NCBI GenBank assembly: GCA_006503535.1
Contig: QYRS01000003.1
Location: 2,046,001-2,110,000, forward strand
Length of the DNA stretch: 64,000 nucleotides
Source: Arthrinium phaeospermum
Taxonomy: Eukaryota > Ascomycota > Sordariomycetes > Amphisphaeriales > Apiosporaceae
Direction of reading: 5' to 3'
Both the position numbers and the translations under genes were made by a program. The notes under the pieces were generated by a model that was not told the origin of the DNA, made no database searches, and saw nothing but the letters and a program-made list of their open reading frames with translations. Of the stretch, positions 1-10,960 are shown one piece after another; the stretch's first letter is position 1, and the number at the start of each line of letters is the position of its first letter.

Positions 1-1
1 A

Positions 2-835
2 CTTGGCCATGTGGTTGTGGCATCTTACCTCTTCAACCATGCCCGAGAATTCCATCCGCAGGTGATCAACGACGACTATCTCCTGACCGAGTCTGTACAG
101 CATGCGTCACTATGGGGGCACATCGACTACCTCGAGCTGCTGATTCGACAAGGGGATGTTGACTTGGGGGCCCGGCTTCACGAGAACGGATGCCGCGCGA
201 ATTCTCTCATGATAGCCGCCTGGAGAGGAGACAGCGAGCTTCTCCACTGGCTCATCCGCCAAGGCGTCCGTTCCGGGAGTGCTGATGGCGAGTTCAAGTG
301 GGGTCCGATCATGGCCGCCATAGACGGCGATCAGCCTGATTCTCTGCGCATCCTTTTCGAAGCCGGCATCGGCGTGACCATCAGCGGCGATGACTGGGAC
401 GAGGACTTCTACCGCATACTTGTACTGCAATCAAACAAGGCGTTCCGATACCTCGTCCTCGAAACGACCGCAGTTTCCCGGGACCCACCGGATCTCAACT
501 ATTGGATGGCCAAAGCATGCGCCTGGGGGAATCTCGGCATGGTCGAGGTTCTTTTCGAGGCCGGCGTGCCAGTCCACATTCCGCTAGGGGTTGAGTGTCT
601 CGACGAACCAGAAGGGGGCACGCCCGTATGGACAGCGATGCATTTTGCCTTGGCCTCTTCCATGCCCGGCGCGAAGGATGTCGTTAGTAAACTGCTTAGG
701 ATGGGCGTGCCGAAGCCCATGGGAAGCGATTATGAGTCCGATGCTATGGGCGGTTTCCGGGAGGGTATGTTTGAGCCCGACTCTAGGACGTATTGGTCTA
801 GCATGCCGCACAGCACCAAAATCGGATGGACTTGA
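2..835 (+). CDS. Ankyrin-repeat protein, 3' part (5' end outside window)
   Basis: The frame is open from the window edge to the TGA at 833-835, about 277 codons. No ATG is needed inside the window because the frame continues upstream, so this is the C-terminal part of a longer protein. Several ankyrin-like units can be read, for example LWGHIDYLELLIRQGDVD near the start, AAWRGDSELLHWLIRQGV in the first third, and WGNLGMVEVLFEAGVPVH in the second half. Ankyrin repeats are protein-binding scaffolds; partner and location cannot be told. No membrane segment or signal peptide is visible. Fungal ankyrin proteins of this kind are often lineage-specific and fast-evolving. I am fairly sure of the repeat class and have no basis for a specific function. 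Confidence 0.75.
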   Translation, partial: LGHVVVASYLFNHAREFHPQVINDDYLLTESVQHASLWGHIDYLELLIRQGDVDLGARLHENGCRANSLMIAAWRGDSELLHWLIRQGVRSGSADGEFKWGPIMAAIDGDQPDSLRILFEAGIGVTISGDDWDEDFYRILVLQSNKAFRYLVLETTAVSRDPPDLNYWMAKACAWGNLGMVEVLFEAGVPVHIPLGVECLDEPEGGTPVWTAMHFALASSMPGAKDVVSKLLRMGVPKPMGSDYESDAMGGFREGMFEPDSRTYWSSMPHSTKIGWT

Positions 836-1469
836 GCTCGGTTCCGATCGATACGCATGCAAACCAGTGGCGCCAATGCACAGCTATTGCCATTGCCACA
901 GCATCCATAGCGTCTGGCGCTTCTGAATAGCCGGCGGGCATGGAAGCCAAATTTGAGTGAAATGGCCGGCTGAGGCTGATTACTGGTGCTTAACTGTGTA
1001 AACATTTGTCGAGGAACTTTGCAACTACGTTTGAGCCGCCACCCAAAGTGGCGGTTGCCCTTTTCAGCACGAGACCCTTCCTTCCCTTTCCTTCCAGACA
1101 AGGCCCCAACTGCTACACTGTCGTTCGAAGCTCCTTCCTTCCTTCATTGGCTGTATTGTATATCCTGCCTTCGGAAGGACACATCATACCTTTAACTCCT
1201 TACTACATGTTATCGTTCCTGATTCCATTGTGCAAATATGGGTTCCAGAAGACTGGCTACCTACATACCTAGCACGCAACGCGTATTATGCCTTGCGCGT
1301 GTTACATCGACCAAGACCAGTCGGGCTTAGGTAGGCATGCTTCCTCGCCCTGGGGATGAGGTGGACCAAGAGATTTGAGTTCAACGACACCCGGAGTCAC
1401 CACATCTCAAGCTTCACTTCCCCTCCTACTTGCGAGGATTTATCTATCACATCAACACGTTCTCCCATT
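836..1469. other. Intergenic spacer, no gene seen
   Basis: This stretch lies between the ankyrin gene and the tRNA-like locus. Only short overlapping open frames without family features occur. I see no repeat or RNA structure in it. Confidence 0.5.
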
Positions 1470-1551
1470 GACCGGGTCGGTATAGCCTAGCGGTAGTATC
1501 ATTATTATATTATACTTAAAAGGCAAGAGGGTTCGACTCCCTCTGCGGTCG
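1470..1551 (+). tRNA. tRNA-like Pol III locus, probably a degenerate tRNA
   Basis: Seen: a perfect A-box match (TAGCCTAGCGG, 1483-1493) and a perfect B-box (GGTTCGACTCC, 1530-1540). A T-arm has a 5-bp stem (1527-1531 with 1539-1543) around the loop TTCGACT. The 5' end GACCGGG (1470-1476) pairs with TGCGGTC (1544-1550) at five positions plus one wobble. A T6 run at 1558-1563 could terminate Pol III. Against a normal tRNA: the region between the D-arm and T-arm is very AT-rich, I could not fold a convincing five-pair anticodon stem, and the A-box sits about six bases too far from the 5' end. It may be a tRNA pseudogene, a tRNA with an unusual intron, or a tRNA-derived SINE-like fragment. Isotype not assigned. 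Confidence 0.4.
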
Positions 1552-1557
1552 CTTAAA

Positions 1558-1563
1558 TTTTTT
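1558..1563 (+). terminator. Pol III T-run after tRNA-like locus
   Basis: Six consecutive T residues follow the 3' end of the tRNA-like sequence by a few bases. This is the usual Pol III stop signal and supports transcription of the locus by Pol III. Confidence 0.4.
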
Positions 1564-1739
1564 CCCTTTATTTTTTTAAAAAATATTATTTTTTCTTAAC
1601 TTTCCCACATTACCCCTTCATGATGGATGGATTGGCCGTCCCCATTGTCTCTCCGAATCGCGTAACCTCAGGCTCACATTAACTCGACATCGTTCCGAAC
1701 GGCAATGCATCGTCCGAAATCTGTAGGTGGTTGGATGGG

Positions 1740-3860
1740 TTACTGCTGGTGGTCTTCGGGCTTGATCCATTCCCATGATTGGAACTTGGCATCGCCATGA
1801 CGCCAAACCTTCGCGTCCTCCTCTTCCCGGTGTTTCGACTCATCTGCCAGGAACTGCGTCAGGTTTCCTTGCTTCTCCGCCTGGATTTGTCGTCCGGCCG
1901 CACGAAGGTTCCAAATGCTTCCAGATGCGTGTTTACGAATCTTGACAAGACTCGTGTTCTCGTAGGCCTGGATCCAAGCCCCGCGGTTGGAGGGATTACT
2001 TGAGTCATCGACGATCAATCGTGATACCGATCCATCCACGTCCTGGATCCGCCATACCGCATCATCTCCGCCGTACGGGAGTCCGCCAAGCCAGTCAGCA
2101 CCCCTGGCGGTGCAGGCTTTGTACATACGGTCTGTGAAACGAAGATAGCCATCGATATCTTCGACGCCCTCGAGACTGTGCTTGGCGCTCGAGATGGTGC
2201 CGTTGCCGACCACCGTCTCCCATACACAGCGGGAGCATATTCCCGTTCGGATAGCATCATGGGCGCCAGCGATCTGGTCCCACAGCGGTGCATCGCTTTT
2301 CGGCGTTAAGGAAGGAGCAGGTTTCCCACTTGCCGGTTGCGTAGTTATTGAGATGGGTTGGCGCTCAAGCTCGCCAAGCAACGGCTCCAAGGACGAAAGC
2401 GTGAGCCGGGTGTCGAAGGCCCATTCGGGATGGTGGAGCTTGGCGAAGATGGGCGCGCATGAACTGTCTTCGGCTGCGGGCTTCCGGCAGATGTTCTTCC
2501 TCGTTTCTTCGGCCTCCTCATAAGCAGCAAAAAGGGGGCCGGCAGTCGCATGCTTGTCGATGTTGTTGGCACGGCAGGATCCAAGGCTGTCCTGATTGCT
2601 TGCAATCGCATCCGTACATTCTTGTCTGCAGTACGATTCGAATAGTGGGTTTCCAGGCTCAAGGATGGAGTCCAGTTGGGTTTTGCTTAAATGTATGTCG
2701 CACGGGAGGGTCTTGACTTGGTTTTCCAGGGCTGACAGACACTTGTGTGCATCGTCTCCCTTGGCACTTATGGAGTCCAAAGCCTTGTGGATGGCAGGGC
2801 GTACTCCGTCTGCGGGTGAAATAAGACCGTTTCGAACCGTCCAGCCGTAATCGCCCGCCGGCAAGTTTCGCCAGTCGGCCTTCAAACTTCCTTCCTCGGT
2901 GTACCTCCGGATCGCATCATTCCAGATCTTCTCCCAGCTTTCCTTCTGGCAACTTTGACCTGCTTGCTCCACCCGACGAAGGTGTTCGGGGAGCGAAACG
3001 GGGACATGTGTGTCAGGGCTCAGCACCTGCGAAGGCTTCCATTCGTTAAGGATGTTTGCAAGCCAGTCCAGAGTGCAAGAGTCGCAGTTCTTTCCCCCTC
3101 CATGGGCCATGAAGCTGGATAGGCCTGCCAGACTGGTATGGTTCTCACCATCGTAGATCCCCCATCTCTGTACCATCTCTTCCATGCAATAGTCGTAGCG
3201 GCTATGCTCACTTGGTCTGCAAGTGTAGGAGTTGCGATGGAGAAGGACCTGGAGAGCCTCTGCCGGACCACGCCCTTGGGAGCTGATATCGAAAGGGCCG
3301 TTGTAGTCCTTGGTGTCGAACACTGCAGCGGAGCATTCTTTCGTGACCTGCGCCGCTGATTCGGCCAGCTCTTTCCGACAACCCGGTCGGCACAGGTCCG
3401 GAAGGTACTGCACCAGCTGCTGGGTAGCACCGTCCCAGTCGGGGGTGAAGATCTTTTCGTGGCAGTTTATGGAGGATAGCGAGTCCCATGCTGCCCGGCA
3501 CCCTTCCGAGATCCCATCTTGTGCTAGTGGAGGGTAGTGTTGCGGGAAGTCCAAGCCCCAGTCGACACCTTTGACGGGTCCCTGTGTCACCGTCGTATCG
3601 GCGGTATTATAGCACTGGATGAATTTGAGGAGCCCATAGACTCCGATGAAGCAGAAAAAGATTATGAGAAGAGCATTCACGAATCGTCCGAGGGGGTTGA
3701 CGTAGTTTGATTTCCTCCCGTTCCCGCCAGCCTCGAGGTCGCCAGAGAGATCCTTGGTGTCGCCATGCCTATCATGCACACTCGTGTCGAAATCATCTCT
3801 GTAAGGGGAGTACGGTGTTAGAGGCACGGCCGAGGCTTCGTCAAATGTAGTTGGAGCCAT
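1740..3860 (-). CDS. Single-pass membrane protein with cysteine-rich lumenal/extracellular domain, function unknown
   Basis: One uninterrupted frame of 706 aa. The start is the ATG at 3860 (MAPTTFDEAS); the frame is open a little further but only with a GTG. A polar N-terminal stretch of about 58 residues is followed by one strong hydrophobic segment (around residues 60-80, FVNALLIIFFCFIGVYGLLKF). A long C-terminal domain follows with more than 20 cysteines, tryptophans and several N-glycosylation sequons (NHTS, NGTI, NTS, NLT). With no signal peptide and a basic stretch before the segment, a type II topology with the large domain outside or in the ER lumen is likely (inference). I do not recognise the family; it resembles the many uncharacterised large fungal membrane proteins. 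It is divergent from SEC65 across a 730-bp spacer. Confidence 0.75.
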   Translation of the reverse strand: MAPTTFDEASAVPLTPYSPYRDDFDTSVHDRHGDTKDLSGDLEAGGNGRKSNYVNPLGRFVNALLIIFFCFIGVYGLLKFIQCYNTADTTVTQGPVKGVDWGLDFPQHYPPLAQDGISEGCRAAWDSLSSINCHEKIFTPDWDGATQQLVQYLPDLCRPGCRKELAESAAQVTKECSAAVFDTKDYNGPFDISSQGRGPAEALQVLLHRNSYTCRPSEHSRYDYCMEEMVQRWGIYDGENHTSLAGLSSFMAHGGGKNCDSCTLDWLANILNEWKPSQVLSPDTHVPVSLPEHLRRVEQAGQSCQKESWEKIWNDAIRRYTEEGSLKADWRNLPAGDYGWTVRNGLISPADGVRPAIHKALDSISAKGDDAHKCLSALENQVKTLPCDIHLSKTQLDSILEPGNPLFESYCRQECTDAIASNQDSLGSCRANNIDKHATAGPLFAAYEEAEETRKNICRKPAAEDSSCAPIFAKLHHPEWAFDTRLTLSSLEPLLGELERQPISITTQPASGKPAPSLTPKSDAPLWDQIAGAHDAIRTGICSRCVWETVVGNGTISSAKHSLEGVEDIDGYLRFTDRMYKACTARGADWLGGLPYGGDDAVWRIQDVDGSVSRLIVDDSSNPSNRGAWIQAYENTSLVKIRKHASGSIWNLRAAGRQIQAEKQGNLTQFLADESKHREEEDAKVWRHGDAKFQSWEWIKPEDHQQ

Positions 3861-4590
3861 ACTCGCTGCACAGGTCGACACGATATGCTCGACAAGCCAA
3901 GGGAAAACCGAGATGGGTGACGATGAGGAGTGAACATGATGGAATCTGCCATGTCCAGATCGATTGGGATTAGGGGAAGCTCAGGCAGCAGGCATGGCAT
4001 GGCCCATCCGCTAAGTGGGCTAGAAATGGGTTCTATTAGATGGGAAATTGGCAGTTGACATCGAACATCTGTGCTTTTACCGAAATTGTAGCCATACCAT
4101 CACACCATCGACACAATAAAGCGGTGAATGTGGACTACTGAAGACGCGAGGCCGTACGGGTCTGATACGGGCATCGTTCGGAAAGGGTTGCGTCGGTCGT
4201 CGTGCAACGGCGAAGGAGCCGCCAAACTAACGATTCAGCCATGCCATGAACCATCCGCGTTGTGCAAGTCGTCGCGTTTAGGGGGCCGGCATTTAGCGGC
4301 ATTTGTTCACTAAACCACCCCCTGAATTAGGTCCCACCCAGCTTTATCGATTACCACCCGCGACCCTCGAGACCCACCCTAATGGAATTCCACCCCACGC
4401 TTGAGAAGCGCCAAGTGCTGCAGCTACAAGCCTTGCATCTGAGGCTTGAGGGCTTAGGGCGGGGGCAATTGAATTGGACAGCAGCACGTTAAGCCTATCT
4501 ATCCATCGTGAAATTAACCTCACATCCACCAAGGCCATCTCTATCACGTCTCAAGACACGACAAACAAGCCAAAAAAAAATACCGCCGCC
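3861..4590. promoter_or_regulatory. Divergent promoter region between the membrane-protein gene and SEC65
   Basis: The two flanking genes are transcribed away from each other, so this 730-bp spacer should carry both promoters. No coding frame of note and no clear TATA box was identified. An A9 run lies just before the SEC65 start. Confidence 0.5.
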
Positions 4591-5517
4591 ATGTCTCACG
4601 CCCGCATAGAAGAAGTGTCCGACAGCGACGATGCGTCCGACCCCTCCGAGGGAGACATTGACGATTTTGCCGACTCGGACATCATGCGCCAGATCGTGCC
4701 CAAGGCCGCCCCCCAGCAGCAGAAGCAGCAGCAGGAGCCCCAGCTCTACAACCCCGCCCCCGCGCCCGTGTCCTTCCCGGGCACGCAGCAGCAGTCCATC
4801 ACGCCGCAGGACATCGCCCACTACCAGTGCATCTACCCGATCTACTTTGACGCCTCGCGGACGCGGGCCGAGGGCCGGCGCGTCCCGGCCTCGCTGGCCA
4901 TGGCGAACCCGCTGGCGCGCGAGATCGCCAACGCCTGCGCCGCCCTGCGCCTGCAGCCCGTCTTCGAGGCGCACAAGCTGCACCCGCAGGACTGGGCCAA
5001 CCCGGGCCGGGTCCGCGTCCCGCCCCTCAACGACGCCGACAAGAACACCAACAAGAGCATCAAGAACAAGCACCACCTCTACATCCTCATCGCCAAGTGG
5101 ATGAAGGACCGCGGCCCCACCACGGGCGACAGCGAGGCCCTCCGCCGCGTCCGCATCCCCGGCCTCCCCGGCATGCCCGAGGACGGCAAGCCCTGGCCCA
5201 AGCCCCCCGTCCCCCGCGGCTGGAAGGTCAACGAGCTCGTCCCCGCCTACAGCGCCGCCATGACCGGCGGCGGCGTCAGCGAGAACGCCCTGCGCGACAT
5301 GATGAAGGAGATGGGCGGCATGGGCGGTATGCCAGGAATGCCCGGCATGCCGGGTATGCCTGGTGGCGCTGGTGGAGCTCCCGGCGGAGGCATGCCTGAC
5401 ATGAGCAGCATGATGAGCATGTTGCAGGGCCTGGGAGGTGGTGCTGGCCCGAGCGAGCCTGCTGGCGGTGCTGCCGGCGGCGGCAAGAAAGCCAAGAAGG
5501 GCAAGGGAAAGGCTTGA
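4591..5517 (+). CDS. SEC65: Signal recognition particle subunit SEC65 / SRP19
   Basis: 308 aa in a single exon. The frame is open upstream to 4474, but the ATG at 4591 has an excellent context (GCCGCCATG) and starts a typical acidic N-terminus (MSHARIEEVSDSDDASD). The SRP19 domain lies at about residues 70-180: it opens YQCIYPIYFDASRT, continues through the NPLAREIANAC region and closes near KHHLYILIAKWM. SRP19 binds helices 6 and 8 of the SRP RNA and promotes assembly of SRP54, so the protein acts in co-translational targeting to the ER. The C-terminal part is fungal-type: a Gly/Met-rich stretch with MPGMPGMPG repeats (about 250-290) and a Lys-rich tail (KKAKKGKGKA). Codons are strongly GC-ending, which is why several long open frames appear on other frames here. 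Convergent with the dynactin gene. Confidence 0.92.
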   Translation: MSHARIEEVSDSDDASDPSEGDIDDFADSDIMRQIVPKAAPQQQKQQQEPQLYNPAPAPVSFPGTQQQSITPQDIAHYQCIYPIYFDASRTRAEGRRVPASLAMANPLAREIANACAALRLQPVFEAHKLHPQDWANPGRVRVPPLNDADKNTNKSIKNKHHLYILIAKWMKDRGPTTGDSEALRRVRIPGLPGMPEDGKPWPKPPVPRGWKVNELVPAYSAAMTGGGVSENALRDMMKEMGGMGGMPGMPGMPGMPGGAGGAPGGGMPDMSSMMSMLQGLGGGAGPSEPAGGAAGGGKKAKKGKGKA

Positions 5518-5993
5518 GAGTAAATTGCAAGTTGTACACCTTAGGACCCCTCCACATACTTGCTTCGCTTCGGCGTCTGTGGTCCATCTGGGGTTCAAGA
5601 GATGGCAAACTTACTGGTCAGTTTCGGTTAGAAGGCACTTCACCTATGGCATCACTATACCATAACCTTCGGAAACGAGGTCAAGCTAAGATGCATAGGC
5701 TGAACCCGATTCAATACACATATTCTCTTAACTCTCTGAGTGATTATGGACATGACAAAATTTTCCGTGAAGAACAAAAATATAATAAGTAACATTTGTG
5801 TTGTGTGTGATATTAGTGATACAACTACAAATGATATATGTATGACATTGGTCTGGGTATCAATCAACAAGCTCCATGCTTTCTGCTTGGTGCCCATATT
5901 TCCGCTCTTCCATCGTTACCTAATAAATCTCGTACAACCCTTGTTTCTCGTTTGCTGTAAAAGTTGATGTAGTGAACTGAAATCGAAGCGTCG
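5518..5993. other. Convergent 3' spacer, AT-rich
   Basis: Lies between the 3' ends of SEC65 (+) and dynactin (-). It is clearly richer in A/T than its neighbours (especially 5740-5970) and must hold both 3' UTRs. No gene is supported. Confidence 0.5.
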
Positions 5994-8900
5994 TTACGCC
6001 TCGACCTTGCCCAAAACACCCTCCCACTCCCGCGAGCCAGCGATCTGGACCTCGCCCCCAGAATCGGGCACCATCTTCCCATCGGCACCGGGCATGCGGA
6101 TCCGCAGCCTTGCGGCCGCGCGGCGCTTGATCTCCCGCTCCTCGCGCGCGGCGGCGCCCACGGCGGTGGACTTCTCGTTGGCCACGACCGTCCGGGCCTT
6201 GTCGAGCACGTCGTCGCGCCAGCCCTTCCAGGAGGCCCAGTCCTCGGCGCGGCGCGCGGCGTGGTACTGCGGCGACGCGCGGGCCGGGCGCCAGGCGAGG
6301 CGGGACTCGGCTCCCGCGGGCAGGGTCTTGAGGTCGTACACGGCGGCGGACCCAGCCATCTTGAGCAGCTCGGCCAGGACGTCCTTGGACTCGGCCGTGA
6401 CCATCTCGCGGCGCTGCTCGGCAGGCGTGGGCTTGCTCTTGAGGAGCGGCTCGGCCAGCCAGTTGTGCTGGTGCAGCTGATCCGCGGCCCGAGCGCGGCG
6501 GTTGTCCTCGCGCAGGTAGCGCACCGCGGCCTGGAGGGAGGCGATCTCGTTGCGGAGGACGTCCATCTCACGGGCAGTGGCGACGGCGCGTTCCTGGCCG
6601 GCCTTCTTGTTGGAGCCCGCACCACCGGCCGCGCTGCCGGCTTCGGTGAAGGCCTGCGAATCGCCGGCCACCTTCTTCCACTTGTCGCGGTCGCCCTCGA
6701 GCGTCTTGAGCTCGCGGTCTTGCTTCTCGATGTCCTCCTTGAGCTTCGCCATGCTGTTCTGAGCATCCACGATCTGCGCCTCAAGTTCCGTCATGCGAGC
6801 CGCCTTGGCATTGGCGTCACGCATGCGAGCCTCGAGAGTCTCAATCCGCAGGTTCGAGGTGCTAATGTTCTCATCACGGACAGCGACGGCACGGCGGAGG
6901 TCGTTGTAAGACTCCTTGAGTTGACGCAGTTCCTCTTCGGCATCGACGGGAATGGTCTTGAGAGCCTTGAGCTCTTGTGCCCGAACGATCCAAGGTTCTT
7001 GGCTGCGATCAAACTCTTGGGTCTGGGAAAGATCGGCACAAACAGCGGCAAGGTCAGAGATCTGGCCAGTGAGTGTGCGCAGCTTCGACAGGTACGAAGA
7101 GAAAAGGTCCGTCTCGCTAGATGAGTATGCCGTCATGACAGTGCGGTGGACGGTACTGGAGATGTCGGAGTAAGACAGAGGCTCAGTGCGGCCCTCCTCA
7201 GACGTGAGAGCATGCAAGTCCACACCGATCTTGCGCGACATGTCCGCGAGCTCTTGAGTGGCAGACTCGTACTGCTCGAAGACCTCACCAGTATCTGTCG
7301 TAAGCGACAGGTGTCTCGACTTCAGGTCTTCCAATGACCGCACAGCCTTCCCAACAATGACCTTGGCACTTCGGGTCTGGCTAACGACGGCATCTACCTT
7401 GCGAGCGAAATGCTGGGCAAGCTCGTCGTCCTCCCCACTGGCAGGAACAACGCGCTGCACCAAATCCTTAACGACCGCAAAGGTAGCGGCGGCCGACTCC
7501 AGATGGCTCTGCATCATCACAGTTCTCATCTGGACGTTGTCGGCGAAGCTCTCCAGGCCATCGGAGATGTGAACCTCGCCGAGATGAGTCATGAGAGCAA
7601 TGGTGCGAGACAACTCGCTCGCGCATTGCTTCTCCTTGAGCTCGTCACGTCGCAGGCCATCAATCCAGCCGTTCAGTGCTCTCTCGACAGGCTCTAGTTC
7701 GAACAAGGCACCGTCGTACTTGGCAAACTCTTCCAACGTGCAGTGGCTGATGGCGTTGACGAAACGGTCGCACATGGATGATACCCAGACAAGTTTGTCC
7801 AGCGCATCACAGCCAGCAAAGACGTCATCTTCGTGACCCGGATGGCCCTGTCCAGTAACACGCTCCTTGATGAAGCCATGAAGAAGATTGGCCTTGAATG
7901 CGAGTCGTCGGAATCGCAGGAGTGCAAGTACCGAATTCTTGTCCACATCGTAGGTCTCCGGCAAGAAGAGTTTGACGATCTGCAGATGTTGCTGCGCTTC
8001 CTGGGCATCCATCTTCTGCAGCTCCAGGTCAATAGTCTTGACCTGGGTCTTGGCGGCCGAGAGTTGTAGCTTGAGGTTGAGGTCCATCATCTGTCTCGAC
8101 TTGCTGTTCAGCTGCTCGGATTCAACCTCGTTGACGGCATGAGAAGCACGCATGTCTTCGAGGTCCGTCTGCAAGCTCATAACCAATTCTCGGAATCTGG
8201 ACAGCGTGTACTCCATGTCTTCGATGTTATCGTCTTGCTGGCCCATTCTCCGAGCTTGCTCGGCGATGATAGTATCTTTGAAGTCCATGTCCTTCTGCAT
8301 CTCCTTCTCGTTTTGGACGTGGTTGGCCTCCAACTCATCGTTGATCTCTCTCAGCTCTTCCAGCTCTTCGATGGTGGCATTGAGCTCCTTGATGTGCTCG
8401 CCTTGAGTGAAGAGGTCTGAGGAGAGCTTCTCGATCATCTCCTCAGCGGCGTCGGCATTGTCGAGTTGCTCCTTCAGATCCTCGACACGCATCTCGGCTT
8501 CGACTAACTTCTCTTTGGCAATGTCGTATTGTTCTCTGATTGCCTCGTAATCGGTCAAATCGCTCTGCAATGACTTGAGCAGCTCTTTCGACTTTTCATC
8601 TTCCTCCTCCTTCAAGTCTCGGAATCTGATGAGGGCCTCTTTCAATCGCTCATTCTGCCTCTCCAGCTGCATCCAATTGGTGCTTTGTCGGTCTTCGGCA
8701 CTTGTTCCCTTCTCGTATTCTGCCTTTTCGTCTCGCAGGATCTCGTTATCAAGTTCCAGCTCCTCGGCCTTCTCCTTGAGAGCGTCCAGTTCAGCCTTGA
8801 AAACTTCAGCTTCCTCTTGGGCCATTTCCCGGTCCAGGGTCGCCAACTCCAAGATTGAGTCATGCTCAGCCTGCAACGTTTCAATGCTCCCAAGTCTATC

Positions 8901-10119
8901 CTCGGCCTCCTTAAGTTGTTTCCGGAGACTAGAGTTCTCTTGCGCCGTGGTCTGAAATTTCCCTTCGATTTTCTTGTTGATGCTGGCGAACTTGTCGTGC
9001 TGCTCCTGGATCCTCTCCAGCTCTTTCAACTTTTCCTTGTCTTCAAGTCGCTTCCGCTCCATTACCTTAAGCTTCGTTTTGAGGTCCTCGTTCTCTCTGG
9101 CCAGGGCATTGTTCGCAGGCGGCCGGGCAGCGCCGCTCGCCGTCCGGGAAGCGGGCGTCGCACTTGCAGGCGTGGTCGCTTTAGAAGCGGCGGGGCCGGT
9201 CAACTTCTCCAGAGCCTGGGTCCGAGACTGCACGGGGCTGATCCCTTGCTCGCCGTCGCTCTTAAGAGGCGAGCCAATATCGGATGATCTGGTCCCGAAA
9301 CTGCTCTCGTTCCCTGACAACGACTCGCCAGATAGGACGCGCCCTCCTGCGGGGCGCGAGACTCCTCCGCGACCTCCTCGAGTGGCAGTAGATGAACGAC
9401 CACTTGCGGTTCTTGCAACCGCTCCGCCTCTGGCTGTAGTAGACGACGTAGATGCTTGCCTAGTGCCTCGAAGCGGGGGTAAAGCCGGGGGTCCCATTGA
9501 TCCTCTCGAGCCACCGCCTGACGCTCCTCGTGTTGGTCGCGTACCGACGGAGGACACTCGTGAATTAGAAGGAGTGCCGGTTCGCGAAGTCGCTGTGCTT
9601 GCTACAGGATTTGTCCCTAGCTGTTTCGTCGGTGACCTTGTGGGTGACTATTGACATCGAACACAGTCAGTAACTTGGCTTCATTCGGAGGGAAAAGAGC
9701 AATTGCGATCAAGTACGAACCCTGACAAGGCTGGATGGCCGGCGCGTTCGATTGACCGGGCTCGGACTGGGGGCATTGAGACTGATCCTCCTGGTCATCT
9801 GCGGATCTGGGACGGAGGGCCGCCTCGTCCCGGTAGTGGCCGTCATGCTATTCGGGCGCGTTGCTGCCTTGGGGCGTTGTTGCGGCGGGGCGGGTTGTTG
9901 TATGACGGAGATGGTGACGGGGCGCACGAACATGCCGCGGCCCATCTCGCAGTCGAAGTAGCGCTCCCCCTGGACGGAGCCATCGTTTTTGCCTCCATCG
10001 TCGTCGAGCTCGACACCAATCCAGTCGCCGGACGCGAAGTGCGTCTGGCCGACGAAGCGGACGGTGGCCTTGCGACCGTCGGTCAGCTCGACGACCTGGC
10101 CGACTTTAATGCTGGACAT
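5994..10119 (-). CDS. ro-3: Dynactin large subunit p150Glued (Neurospora ro-3 type)
   Basis: Two exons, complement(5994..9647, 9721..10119), 1350 aa. The ATG at 10119 (MSSIKVGQVV) has good context. The 73-bp intron (9648-9720) runs from GTTCGT through the branch site ACTGAC to TAG and is phase 0. A CAP-Gly domain (residues about 3-75) carries the GKNDGSVQGERYF signature, which binds the EEY/F tails of tubulin and end-binding proteins. Next come a Ser/Arg/Pro-rich basic linker (about 85-300) and a long coiled coil (about 315-690) that binds dynein intermediate chain in the family. The conserved DYNACTIN domain starts around 690 (FLPETYDVDKNSVLALLRF), and a second coiled coil spans about 1037-1122. 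The protein is the shoulder/arm of the dynactin complex that makes dynein processive on microtubules; loss gives ropy hyphae and nuclear-distribution defects in filamentous fungi. The length matches fungal orthologues. Confidence 0.95.
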
Positions 10120-10960
10120 GGTGGTCGTTGCGGCAGCGGTCGGATCCAAACATCAGTTCCTCCGCCGTACAAGAATTGCACTGATCGGAGGCTTATTCGT
10201 ACATTGTCGGCACTGTGGCTCGGCGGAATTGGGGTTGTTGCGGTTGTGCGTTGACGTTGGTGATGTTGCACTTCCCCCGGAATTGATACGCGTCTTTGTT
10301 TGAATTGGAGCAAACCGGGAAGCTCCAACCAGGGGTTCGCAGGAGCTCCAGGGTCATACAGTGTCCAAGACCCACCCGAAGCAGTTCTACTGTACTGAGA
10401 CACTGTATAATCACCAATAACAACCCCAACCCTGAATAGGCCATACTTCATTGTATACAATTCAATCAGCACGACAATCGTCGATAATTACTTGCACTCA
10501 AAGTTGCACATTGTTAACCAACCCTATTTCGTCCTCATTCACAGGGCGAGAAATTAGCAATCGATGGTTTGGAGGATAGGCAGCAACGCAGCCTAAGGTA
10601 TATCATACCTACCACCCCAGGCATTCCGCACCACGTCTTCAGCCTTAAGAGATATCACGAAACAACCATGCCGGCCAGGTATTTTGTTTTACGGCTTTGA
10701 TGCCCCTGGCCACCTAGATTGTCATTTAGGTACAGGCAAGAGTGTACGGTACATAAGTAGGTATATTCGGAGTTTGCATTAATACAATGCGTGCTACGTA
10801 CAACAGCTCTCTCTGGCTTTGTATTTTACTACCTACATCCCATCAATTTATCTGCAAAACCTCATCCTCAATCTCGATCCAGAAGAAAAAAACATTATTC
10901 AAACTCTTCTTTAGACACCACCACAACTCCAACCCCGTTCTTTTTACACGGACGGAACTT
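10120..10960. promoter_or_regulatory. Spacer: dynactin promoter and HMG gene 3' end
   Basis: An 841-bp region upstream of dynactin and downstream of the HMG-box gene. The part near 10580-10960 is AT-rich. No gene or unambiguous promoter motif was found. Confidence 0.4.

Noticed and set aside
4495..5598. Minus-strand open frame of 367 codons over SEC65
   Set aside because: Ala/His/Gly/Val-rich shadow of the GC-rich SRP19 coding sequence.
6261..7124. Plus-strand open frame of 287 codons inside dynactin
   Set aside because: Antisense shadow of the coiled-coil gene, Leu/Gly/Arg-rich without domain.
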